10,002 bases of DNA from CAZIPZ01 sp964541075. Its GTDB lineage: Bacteria > Acidobacteriota > Terriglobia > 20CM-2-55-15. A model generated the notes under the pieces. That model was not told where the DNA came from and searched no databases. It saw only the letters and a list, made by a program, of their open reading frames with translations. How positions within the stretch are numbered: position 1 is the first letter of the stretch; each line of letters opens with the position of its first letter. The stretch is from positions 1 to 10,002 of the forward strand of contig CAZIPZ010000150.1 of NCBI GenBank assembly GCA_964541075.1. The letters are read 5' to 3'. The translations under genes were made by a program, and so were the position numbers. Of this stretch, positions 1 to 7,419 are shown piece by piece.

Positions 1-1
1 A

Positions 2-829
2 TTGAATTCATTCGCGTCTGAAGTCACTCGAGTAGCGCGCGAGGTCGGAACGGAGGGGCGGCTTGGCGGTCAGGCGGACGTCAAAGGCGTCGCCGGCACG
101 TGGAAGGACCTGACTGACAGCGTAAACTTCATGGCCGGCAATCTCACCTCGCAAGTTCGGAATATCGCCGCAGTGACAACCGCGGTTGCGAATGGGGATT
201 TGTCGAAGAAGATTACAGTCGATGCCCGCGGTGAAATACTGGAGTTAAAAAACACCATCAACATCATGGTGGATCAGTTGAATTCCTTTGCATCTGAGGT
301 CACTCGAGTAGCGCGTGAGGTCGGAACGGAGGGGCGGCTTGGCGGTCAGGCGGACGTCAAGGGAGTAGCGGGGACGTGGAAAGATCTCACAGACAGCGTG
401 AACTTTATGGCAAGCAATCTCACCAATCAGGTGCGAAGCATCTCGAAGGTTGTGAGCGCCGTCGCCATGGGGAACCTCAAACGCAAACTTGTTCTTGAGG
501 CCAAAGGGGAAATTGAAGAACTGGCTGAGACAATCAACGAAATGATCGATACTCTGGCCACTTTCGCAGCGCAAGTGTCCACAGTGGCGCGTGAAGTGGG
601 TATCGAGGGAAAACTCGGAGGCCAGGCGAACGTGCCGAGCGCTGCCGGAACTTGGCGGGATCTGACGGACAATGTGAACCGCATGGCCGCCGCGCTCACC
701 AATCAAGTGAGAGCCATCGCAGAAGTTGCAACGGCGGTGACGAAAGGTGATCTCTCTAGGTCCATCACCGTGGATGCTACTGGCGAAGTGGCGGTGTTGA
801 AGGACAACATCAACGAAATGATTCGCAAT
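2..829 (+). repeat. Three tandem 276-bp units encoding a HAMP array
   Basis: Three consecutive in-frame units of exactly 276 bp (2-277, 278-553, 554-829) each encode 92 residues. Each unit has a HAMP-like linker containing AREVG.EG.LGGQA and GTW(K/R)DLTD.VN.MA, followed by a canonical HAMP beginning at NLT.QVR and containing a GDL- or GNL-type turn and a GE(I/V) motif. The canonical HAMPs lie at residues about 47-93, 139-185 and 231-277. Units 1 and 2 are nearly identical in their first half; unit 3 is more diverged. The frame runs off the left edge inside this pattern, so more units probably lie upstream. Alternating HAMP and HAMP-like linkers of this type are characteristic of fungal group III (NIK1/Os-1) kinases and some bacterial kinases. 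Confidence 0.93.
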
Positions 830-3718
830 CTTCGCGAGACGATCAAGCGCAACACTGAGCAGGATTGGCTCAAAACTAATCTTGCGCGATTCACCCGCCT
901 CCTTCAGGGGCAACGTGACCTGCTCGCCGTATCGAAGCTCATTCTTTCAGAGCTTGCTCCACTGGCATCCATTCAGCACGGCGTCTTTTATATCAACGAT
1001 GCCGCAAGCGGAGAGCCTGAGCTTCGACTCCTCGCCAGCTACGCGTTCACTAAGCGCAAGCATCTAGTGTCGAGAATCTCTGCGGGTGAAGGATTGGTCG
1101 GGCAGGCGGCTCTCGAACAGCAACGGATTCTCCTGACGGATGCACCCGCCGACTACGTCAATGTCAGTTCGGGATTAGGAGAAGCCAGGCCAATCAACAT
1201 CATCGTGCTACCGATATTGTTTGAGGGCCAGGTCAAAGCAGTCATCGAGCTGGCCTCCTTTCAACACTTCAACGACATTCATCTAACCTTCTTCGATCAG
1301 CTGACGGAAATCATTGGCATTATGCTCAATACAATTACTGCGACGATGCGCACCGAGGAGCTATTGAAGCAGTCGCAGTCTCTGGCGACGGAACTGCAAT
1401 CCCGCCAGCTGCAACTCACCGAGAGCAATATGCAGCTGCAACAACAGGCGAAAACGCTGCGTGAATCGGAAGAACGCCTGAAACAACAGCAAGAAGAACT
1501 GCAGCAGACGAATGAGGAACTGGAGGATAAGGCCAGGCTCTTGGCTGACCAAAAGAAGGAAGTCGAAGTCAAAAATTCGGAGATCGAGAAAGCTCGCCTT
1601 TCGCTGGAGGAGAAGGCGGCTCAACTTGCGCTGACCTCGAAATACAAATCGGAATTCCTTGCGAACATGTCTCATGAACTGAGAACGCCGCTAAACAGCA
1701 TGCTCATCCTGTCGCGGTTGTTATCAGAAAATGAGAATGGCGCGCTTACCCCAAAGGAAATCGAGTACGCGCAAACAATTCACACGTCTGGAGAAGATCT
1801 GTTGGCGCTAATCAACGAGATTCTGGACCTTGCAAAGATCGAGTCCGGTGCAATGGATGTTGAGTCCAAGCGTGTTCTGATCACCGATATCGTGAATTCC
1901 TTGGAGAAGGGATTCAGGCCTGTGGCGGCATCCAAGAAGTTGGAGTTTAAGGTTGAGATTCTGAAAAGTGCTCCCAAGGCGATCTACACGGATCGCCAAA
2001 GGCTTCACCAGATTTTGAAAAACCTTCTTTCAAACGCCTTCAAATTCACCCATCAAGGCGGCGTAACCCTTCGTATTGACTCGCCGGAGCATGGCTGGTC
2101 CGAGGGCGCTGAAGCGCTACACGAAGCCGATGGAGTGATCTCGTTTTCCGTTATTGATACTGGAATCGGCATAGCTCCCGAGAAACACAGAATCATCTTT
2201 GAAGCTTTTCAGCAGGCGGACGGGACGACTAACCGGAAGTACGGCGGCACCGGCTTAGGCCTATCGATCAGCAGGGAAATCGCGCATTTGCTGGGAGGAG
2301 AAATTCGGATTTCAAGCGGTTCCGGAAAAGGGAGCACATTCATTCTGTATTTGCCGCGAAAATATAAAGAGATCGGAATGCTCGATGACGGCAACAAAGT
2401 ATTCCAACGAGCCACTGGTCTCGCGACAGACTCCGTGAAAACCGATTCGCCGAAAGACGAGGAGCGGCTTGGCACGTATCATCAGGACGAAGCGGTGCTT
2501 CCAGCGGGTGTCGTTGACGATCGAGCGAACGTTGATGAGGGCGATCAAGTCATGCTCATCCTTGACTCCAATCCGGAATCAGCGGCCCGCATTCTCGAGG
2601 TTGCACGGCTGAATGGATTCAAAGGGCTTGTCGCCGGACAGCCAGAAACTGCGTTTCGGTTGATCCAGGCGTTTCCTCCGGATGCGATCACTCTCGACGC
2701 CGAGGGAATGGGATGGCCCGTATTGGATCAGATCAAACGGAATACTTCGACACGCCACATACCGATCCAGGTCATTGCGAATCAAAAGCACAAACAGCGG
2801 GCCCGAATGGGCGGCGCCTTCGCTTTTCTGGAAGCTTCGGCGTCCAATGAAGAACTGAGCGACGCAATGGAGTCGGTCAAGCAATTTCTAGAGCGTCGGG
2901 TGAAGAATCTTCTCGTTGTAGAGGATGATGAAACTCAGCGTAGAGCGATCATTGATCTCATTGGTAATGGCGACGTCCAGATTGTAGCCGTAGGTACGGG
3001 CGACGAAGCACTCTCCGAATTGCGTGCGGCGCAGTTCGATTGCATCGTCGTGGATCTTATGCTGCCGGGAATGTCAGGTTTCGAGTTGATCGAACGCTTG
3101 AAGAAGGAACTGGGCTTGTATAGCACTCCAGTGATCGTGTACACGGCGCGCCAACTTTCGAAAAAAGAGGAGGGTGCACTTCGAAAGCTAGCTGAAACCA
3201 TAATCATCAAAGATGTGCGGTCTCCCGAGCGACTGCTTGCAGAGACGGCCATTTACCTTCATCGTGCGCACAACACACTGTCTGTTTCAAAACGGAAGGC
3301 GCTGGAGGAAGATCAGCGAAGAGACCCGGCTCTCGCAGGAAAGAAGGTTTTGATAATTGACGACGATGTCCGAAACATCTTCAGTCTGACGAGCCTTCTT
3401 GAACGCTATCACTTGAGCGTTGTTTACGCAGAAAGCGGTCGCGAGGGCATCGATCTCTTGAAAAGCACGCCGGATGTGAACGCGCTTCTGGTGGATGTTA
3501 TGATGCCGGAAATGGACGGGTTCGAAACGACAAGGGAGATTCGAAAGATTCAGCGGTACAAGTCGATTCCGATCATCGCCATAACCGCCAAGGCGATGAA
3601 AGGCGACCGCGAAAAGTGCATCCAGGCAGGTGCTTCGGATTATATTTCCAAGCCGGTGGATGTGGACCGCCTGCTCTCGCTTTTGAGAGTCTTTCTGGGG
3701 CGGCAGTCAGCCGCTTGA
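2..3718 (+). CDS. Poly-HAMP hybrid sensor histidine kinase with three receivers (5' partial)
   Basis: This is the C-terminal 1238 residues of a hybrid histidine kinase. The frame is open at the window edge and begins inside a HAMP repeat, so the TTG at base 2 is not the true start. Residue numbers count from base 2. Residues 1-276 are three 92-residue HAMP units, 300-445 a GAF-like domain, and 447-545 a Gln/Glu-rich coiled coil. The HisKA H-box SHELRTPLN carries phospho-acceptor His558. The HATPase has an N-box (NLLSNAFKF, 674-682), DTGIGI (719-724) and GGTGLGL (748-754). A linker (787-848) leads to receivers at about 849-960, 968-1088 and 1115-1232. Receivers 2 and 3 keep acidic pairs, Asp1018/Asp1165, Thr1048/Thr1195 and Lys1070/Lys1217. 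Receiver 1 looks degenerate. No membrane segment is visible here; one could lie upstream. It should autophosphorylate and relay phosphate internally. The next gene follows after 7 bases. The signal is unknown. Confidence 0.95.
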   Translation: MNSFASEVTRVAREVGTEGRLGGQADVKGVAGTWKDLTDSVNFMAGNLTSQVRNIAAVTTAVANGDLSKKITVDARGEILELKNTINIMVDQLNSFASEVTRVAREVGTEGRLGGQADVKGVAGTWKDLTDSVNFMASNLTNQVRSISKVVSAVAMGNLKRKLVLEAKGEIEELAETINEMIDTLATFAAQVSTVAREVGIEGKLGGQANVPSAAGTWRDLTDNVNRMAAALTNQVRAIAEVATAVTKGDLSRSITVDATGEVAVLKDNINEMIRNLRETIKRNTEQDWLKTNLARFTRLLQGQRDLLAVSKLILSELAPLASIQHGVFYINDAASGEPELRLLASYAFTKRKHLVSRISAGEGLVGQAALEQQRILLTDAPADYVNVSSGLGEARPINIIVLPILFEGQVKAVIELASFQHFNDIHLTFFDQLTEIIGIMLNTITATMRTEELLKQSQSLATELQSRQLQLTESNMQLQQQAKTLRESEERLKQQQEELQQTNEELEDKARLLADQKKEVEVKNSEIEKARLSLEEKAAQLALTSKYKSEFLANMSHELRTPLNSMLILSRLLSENENGALTPKEIEYAQTIHTSGEDLLALINEILDLAKIESGAMDVESKRVLITDIVNSLEKGFRPVAASKKLEFKVEILKSAPKAIYTDRQRLHQILKNLLSNAFKFTHQGGVTLRIDSPEHGWSEGAEALHEADGVISFSVIDTGIGIAPEKHRIIFEAFQQADGTTNRKYGGTGLGLSISREIAHLLGGEIRISSGSGKGSTFILYLPRKYKEIGMLDDGNKVFQRATGLATDSVKTDSPKDEERLGTYHQDEAVLPAGVVDDRANVDEGDQVMLILDSNPESAARILEVARLNGFKGLVAGQPETAFRLIQAFPPDAITLDAEGMGWPVLDQIKRNTSTRHIPIQVIANQKHKQRARMGGAFAFLEASASNEELSDAMESVKQFLERRVKNLLVVEDDETQRRAIIDLIGNGDVQIVAVGTGDEALSELRAAQFDCIVVDLMLPGMSGFELIERLKKELGLYSTPVIVYTARQLSKKEEGALRKLAETIIIKDVRSPERLLAETAIYLHRAHNTLSVSKRKALEEDQRRDPALAGKKVLIIDDDVRNIFSLTSLLERYHLSVVYAESGREGIDLLKSTPDVNALLVDVMMPEMDGFETTREIRKIQRYKSIPIIAITAKAMKGDREKCIQAGASDYISKPVDVDRLLSLLRVFLGRQSAA
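23..360 (+). repeat. Near-identical 62-bp direct repeat in HAMP units 1 and 2
   Basis: Bases 23-84 and 299-360 match at 61 of 62 positions; the only difference is C40 against T316. This includes 44 identical bases (41-84 and 317-360). Outside these stretches the two units differ at many synonymous positions, for example just after base 84 and just before base 23. The pattern suggests local gene conversion or recent unit duplication rather than purely protein-level constraint. Confidence 0.85.
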
Positions 3719-3725
3719 TAAGTGA

Positions 3726-5282
3726 ATGCCCTCCGCGTCTGAAAAAGTGAACATTCTCCTCGTCGACGATCGGCGCGAGAACTTGCTCGCGCTGGAAGCC
3801 ATTCTTCGCGGGCCGGACCAGAATCTCGTCTTGGCAAGGTCCGGCACGGAAGCACTAAAGTATCTTCTGAGGAATGAGGCTGCAGTTATTCTGCTCGATG
3901 TCGAAATGCCCGAAATGGACGGTTTTCAGACAGCAGCACTCATCCGCGAGCGCGAGAAAACGTCCCGGACGCCGATTATCTTCCTGACCGCGATGAGCAA
4001 AAGCGAGGTTCAGGTCCATCAGGCCTATTCAAGCGGAGGCGTCGACTATCTTTTCAAGCCGCTGGTTCCGGAAATCCTCAGATCGAAGGTTGCGGCATTT
4101 GTGGAAATGTATAAACAGAGTCGAGAAATGCGGCGCCGAACCTCGGAACTGAAGGCCGAGCGAGATTTCGTTTCAGCCGTCCTCAACACCGTCAACAGCC
4201 TGATTGTGGTGCTCGCATCCGACGGATCCATTCTCCGGGTAAACCGCGCTTGGGAAGAGCTCAGCGGCTTCTCGTTTGAAGAAACGTTCGGAAAACGCTT
4301 CTGGGATTTTCTAGATGACGCCAAATCGGGGGAAAAGCACCTCGGTGAACTGGGGCCGGGTGTTCAGCGTGAGGATCTCTGGCTGACCAAGAATGGACTG
4401 AGGCTGGTGTCCTGGTGCTGCACGAACCTGATCGGGGAGAGCGGCGAAAAATGGATTGTCATTACCGGCATCGATATCACCGAACGCAAACGCATTGAAG
4501 AGGAACGGGCTCAATTGGCGCGCGAGCAGTCCGCCCGAGCTGAAGCCGAGCGACTTAATGAGGAGCTCGAGAGAAAGGTTCGACTGCGAACTGAGGAACT
4601 TGAAGGCTTCACCTACTCAGTGTCGCACGACATGAGGGCTCCCGTTAGAGCGGTCGACGGTTTCACGAAGATTCTTGCCGAGGAATATTGGAGCGTCCTG
4701 GATGATGAGGGCAGAAGACTCTTGGATATCATCCGCGCCAACACAGAAAAAATGGGAGCTCTGATCGACGGGCTTCTCGCATTATCGAGGTTAGGACGCG
4801 AGAAGCTGGTATTTGCCGAAATCGATATGGCCACCCTTGCGAAAGCGGTCTTTGACGAGCAAAGGGCGGGTTTGGATATGGACAGGAAGATCTCGCTGAA
4901 GCTAGCTGACCTGCCGCCAATGTACGGCGACAAGCGCCTGATTGCTCAGGTTCTGCATAACCTGATTTCCAACGCCCTAAAATTCACAAAGAATTCCGCT
5001 GCGACTTCGATCGAAGTAGGGTTCGTGTCAGACAGAGCTGATGACATCTACTATGTCCGCGATAACGGCGTGGGCTTCGATATGAATTACGCCGGCAAGC
5101 TCTTCGGCACTTTCCAACGTCTCCATTCAGTGAATGAATTTGAAGGAACAGGAATCGGTCTGGCTACGGTCCAACGAATCATTCATCGGCACGGCGGCCG
5201 CGTGTGGGCTGAAAGCGCTCCGGGCAAAGGAGCAACCTTCTTCTTCTCCGTGCCGCACAAGGACCAGCTAAAAGCCTCTTGA
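3726..5282 (+). CDS. Receiver-PAS-histidine kinase, phytochrome-type kinase core
   Basis: This 518-residue protein has an N-terminal receiver followed by its own kinase. The receiver (about 8-128) is complete: Asp14/Asp15, phospho-acceptor Asp58, Thr88 and Lys111-Pro112. A PAS domain (about 145-255) ends in the usual GIDITERK motif and runs into a Glu/Arg-rich coiled coil (255-293). The H-box is SHDMRAP with His301. The HATPase has HNLISNALKF (411-420), DNGVGFD (446-452) and EGTGIGLA (473-480), with FQRLHSVNEFEG before it; this style is typical of phytochrome-like kinases. No membrane segment is seen, so it is probably cytosolic. ATG 3726 gives an N-terminus matching the right-arm paralogue (KVNIL.VDD). 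No strong ribosome site precedes it, so coupling to the upstream gene, 7 bases away, is likely. Its receiver is a plausible phosphate target of the preceding hybrid kinase. This is inference. Confidence 0.93.
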   Translation: MPSASEKVNILLVDDRRENLLALEAILRGPDQNLVLARSGTEALKYLLRNEAAVILLDVEMPEMDGFQTAALIREREKTSRTPIIFLTAMSKSEVQVHQAYSSGGVDYLFKPLVPEILRSKVAAFVEMYKQSREMRRRTSELKAERDFVSAVLNTVNSLIVVLASDGSILRVNRAWEELSGFSFEETFGKRFWDFLDDAKSGEKHLGELGPGVQREDLWLTKNGLRLVSWCCTNLIGESGEKWIVITGIDITERKRIEEERAQLAREQSARAEAERLNEELERKVRLRTEELEGFTYSVSHDMRAPVRAVDGFTKILAEEYWSVLDDEGRRLLDIIRANTEKMGALIDGLLALSRLGREKLVFAEIDMATLAKAVFDEQRAGLDMDRKISLKLADLPPMYGDKRLIAQVLHNLISNALKFTKNSAATSIEVGFVSDRADDIYYVRDNGVGFDMNYAGKLFGTFQRLHSVNEFEGTGIGLATVQRIIHRHGGRVWAESAPGKGATFFFSVPHKDQLKAS

Positions 5283-5295
5283 CGACTTAAGAGGC
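5270..5295 (-). terminator. Hairpin spanning both convergent stop codons, possible minus-strand terminator
   Basis: Left arm GCCTCTTGA (5274-5282) and right arm TTAAGAGGC (5287-5295) form a 9-bp stem with one G-T wobble and a CGAC tetraloop. Read on the minus strand the stem is followed by TTTT (5273-5270), a short U-tract, so it could end the cheR-cheB-kinase transcript. On the plus strand it is followed by ATTCTG, a poor tract. The TGA of the plus-strand kinase and the TAA of the minus-strand kinase both lie inside the stem. The short U-tract keeps confidence moderate. Confidence 0.5.
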
Positions 5296-7419
5296 ATTCT
5301 GCTGGACCGCGACAGTGGCTGCCTCGCGAATCGGGAATGTTACGGTAAACGTGGCGCCCTTACCCTCGCCTTCGCTGCTCGCTTCAATGACGCCTCCGTG
5401 CAATTCGACCAGATGACGAGCAATGGACAAGCCAAGGCCCAATCCGCTGGAAGTTCGGTTAATCATTGCCTCAGCCTGTCGGAATCGATCGAAGACATAA
5501 GGGAGAAATTGGGGTGTAATGCCTTTCCCGGTGTCGGTTACGGTAAGTCTCACGTTCTCGCCGCACCTGGCAAGGACAATGCGAACGATGCCTCCGGGCG
5601 GCGTGAACTTCACTGCATTGGACAGCAAGTTCCACACAATTTGTTGTAATCGGTGGAGATCGCCTGAAATCGTTCCGCAGTATGGATCAACCGACGGCTC
5701 AAGTTTCACTCCTTTGATGACGGCTGCTGGCCTGACCGTTTCCATCGCTCCTTCAAGCGCGATACCGAGTTCGACGGGCCCGAGTTCCAATCTTAGTCGT
5801 CCCGTGATGATCCGCGAAAGATCCAGCATGTCTTCGATGAGCTCAGCTTGAGCTTTCGCGTTTCGTTCGACTGCCTCAAACGCGCGAGTCACCAGAACTT
5901 CGTCCAGACGTTTTGCCTTGATGATTTGCGTCCATCCGAGGATAGCGTTCAAAGGAGTTCGGAGCTCATGAGAAAGCGTTGCCAGAAACTCATCCTTCGC
6001 GCGGTTCGCTTCTTGAGCCTGACTGAATAGCCGCGCATTTTCGAGCGCCAAGCTTACCCGCCGACCCAACTCCTCCGCAAAAAGGAGTTCGGAAGAGCCG
6101 TACCGGCCCGGAGTATTGGAAACAAAACCAATCGCGCCGAACACTGTATGCCGATCCTGCAGCGGCACCATCACGGCGGAGCGGCAGCCGACTTCATTCA
6201 GGATTTCGAACTGCTCCTCATCGCGGACCGTCAATCGAAGATTTTCCTCGGTTACATCCGAGAGCAGTTCCGATTTGCCGGTCCGCAACACGCGCATGAG
6301 CGGGATTTGATTGAGTTGCCTGTCCTCCGGTCGAAACACCAGCTGCCTGATCAGTTTTTCTTTCTCCGCATCTTGATGCGCGACAAGCGCTGGTCCGATA
6401 CCACCGCTCTCATCGATCAACATAACAAAGCAGCACTCGGCAAAGTCCGGAATCGCCAGTCGCGAGACGTTCGTGAGAGTGGCCTCATAGTCCAACGTCG
6501 ATGCGAGCATGCGGCTGGCCTCGGATAAAAAAACCGCACGGCGGCCTGCCGCCTCGGCTTCGACGCGCGCCGCCTCCGCGCGAATGAATTGTTCCCGTTC
6601 CCGTTCGGCCCTTCTGCGTTCGGTAATATCGTTTCCAGTGAAAACCAGATGGTCCTTCGTTCCTTTCCTGCCTCGAAGGGGCGTTCTGGACCATGCGATC
6701 AATCGTTGCGAGCCGTCTTTAGCTTGGCAATAACATTCTCCTTCCGGCGTCTTCATGCCCGTTTCGGATGTCACGAAATACTGCGTCAACGGCCGCCCTG
6801 TGACTTCATCCTGCGAGTAACCCAGTATTCGTTCGAAGGCCCGGCTGGCTCGAATGATGTTTTCTTCAGCGTCCAGAACCACAATGATGCTGTCCGCCGT
6901 GTCCAGTACTGCCGCCATGAAGTCCCGCTGAGATTGAAGCTCGGAGTTGAGCCCCTTGATCTCTTCGTTGCTGCCCTTTAGTTCCTGAACGACTCGCTGA
7001 AGCAGTTGAGCTTGCCGTTTGACCTCTTCAGTCTTCCGGTGAAGCTCGACAAAAGCGGCTACCTTGGAGCGCAGAACCTCCGGAATGAAGGGTTTTGTAA
7101 GGTAGTCGACGGCGCCGACCGAGTATCCCTGAAACACGTGCTGCTCCGCCTTATTGACAGCCGTCAGAAAGATGATCGGAGTGTGGCGCGTTTTTTCGCG
7201 CATTCGGATGAATTCGGCTGTTTCGAAACCGTTGATCACGGGCATATCCACATCAAGGAGGATGAGGGCGAACTCCTGGTGCAGCATCAGCCGCAGTGCT
7301 TCCAGTCCGGAGTGTGCGCGGATCAACTCTTGGCCGGGGTCGGTAAGCAAGGCTTCAAGAGCGACCAGGTTTTCAGGGTGGTCGTCCACGATCAGAATAT
7401 TGACCTTATCTTCCGGCAT
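5287..7419 (-). CDS. Receiver-PAS-GAF-histidine kinase
   Basis: This 710-residue, probably cytosolic kinase starts with a complete receiver (about 5-125): Asp12/Asp13, Asp56, Thr86, Lys109-Pro110. A coiled coil (128-165) leads to a PAS domain (about 165-270) ending in GNDITERR, then a second helix and a GAF domain (about 295-465). HisKA has H-box SHELRTPLNAILGW with His484. The HATPase has NLLSNAVKF (597-605), DTGKGI (629-634), FDRFRQAE (643-650) and SSGLGLGLSIA (657-667). The receiver and PAS are paralogous to those of the convergent plus-strand kinase, but the GAF is extra and the kinase core belongs to the ordinary HisKA style instead. The ATG at 7419 lies inside the end of cheB (14-base overlap) and is preceded on the minus strand by AAGGGA about 7 bases away. 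It is last in the minus-strand operon. The receiver could accept phosphate from the three-receiver hybrid protein upstream. The ligands of PAS and GAF are unknown. Confidence 0.94.
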   Translation of the reverse strand: MPEDKVNILIVDDHPENLVALEALLTDPGQELIRAHSGLEALRLMLHQEFALILLDVDMPVINGFETAEFIRMREKTRHTPIIFLTAVNKAEQHVFQGYSVGAVDYLTKPFIPEVLRSKVAAFVELHRKTEEVKRQAQLLQRVVQELKGSNEEIKGLNSELQSQRDFMAAVLDTADSIIVVLDAEENIIRASRAFERILGYSQDEVTGRPLTQYFVTSETGMKTPEGECYCQAKDGSQRLIAWSRTPLRGRKGTKDHLVFTGNDITERRRAEREREQFIRAEAARVEAEAAGRRAVFLSEASRMLASTLDYEATLTNVSRLAIPDFAECCFVMLIDESGGIGPALVAHQDAEKEKLIRQLVFRPEDRQLNQIPLMRVLRTGKSELLSDVTEENLRLTVRDEEQFEILNEVGCRSAVMVPLQDRHTVFGAIGFVSNTPGRYGSSELLFAEELGRRVSLALENARLFSQAQEANRAKDEFLATLSHELRTPLNAILGWTQIIKAKRLDEVLVTRAFEAVERNAKAQAELIEDMLDLSRIITGRLRLELGPVELGIALEGAMETVRPAAVIKGVKLEPSVDPYCGTISGDLHRLQQIVWNLLSNAVKFTPPGGIVRIVLARCGENVRLTVTDTGKGITPQFLPYVFDRFRQAEAMINRTSSGLGLGLSIARHLVELHGGVIEASSEGEGKGATFTVTFPIREAATVAVQQNAS

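Noticed and set aside
2..4. TTG at the left edge as the true start of the hybrid kinase
   Set aside because: It falls at the boundary of a HAMP repeat, and the same Leu codon recurs in frame at the start of unit 2. The gene must continue upstream.
245..913. Long minus-strand open frame of 222 residues opposite the HAMP array
   Set aside because: It is antisense to a strongly conserved HAMP coding region, its protein has no recognisable domain, and its repeats merely mirror the tandem HAMP units.
6148..6981. Several plus-strand frames of 126-130 residues
   Set aside because: All are opposite the GAF and PAS regions of the minus-strand kinase and resemble no protein family.
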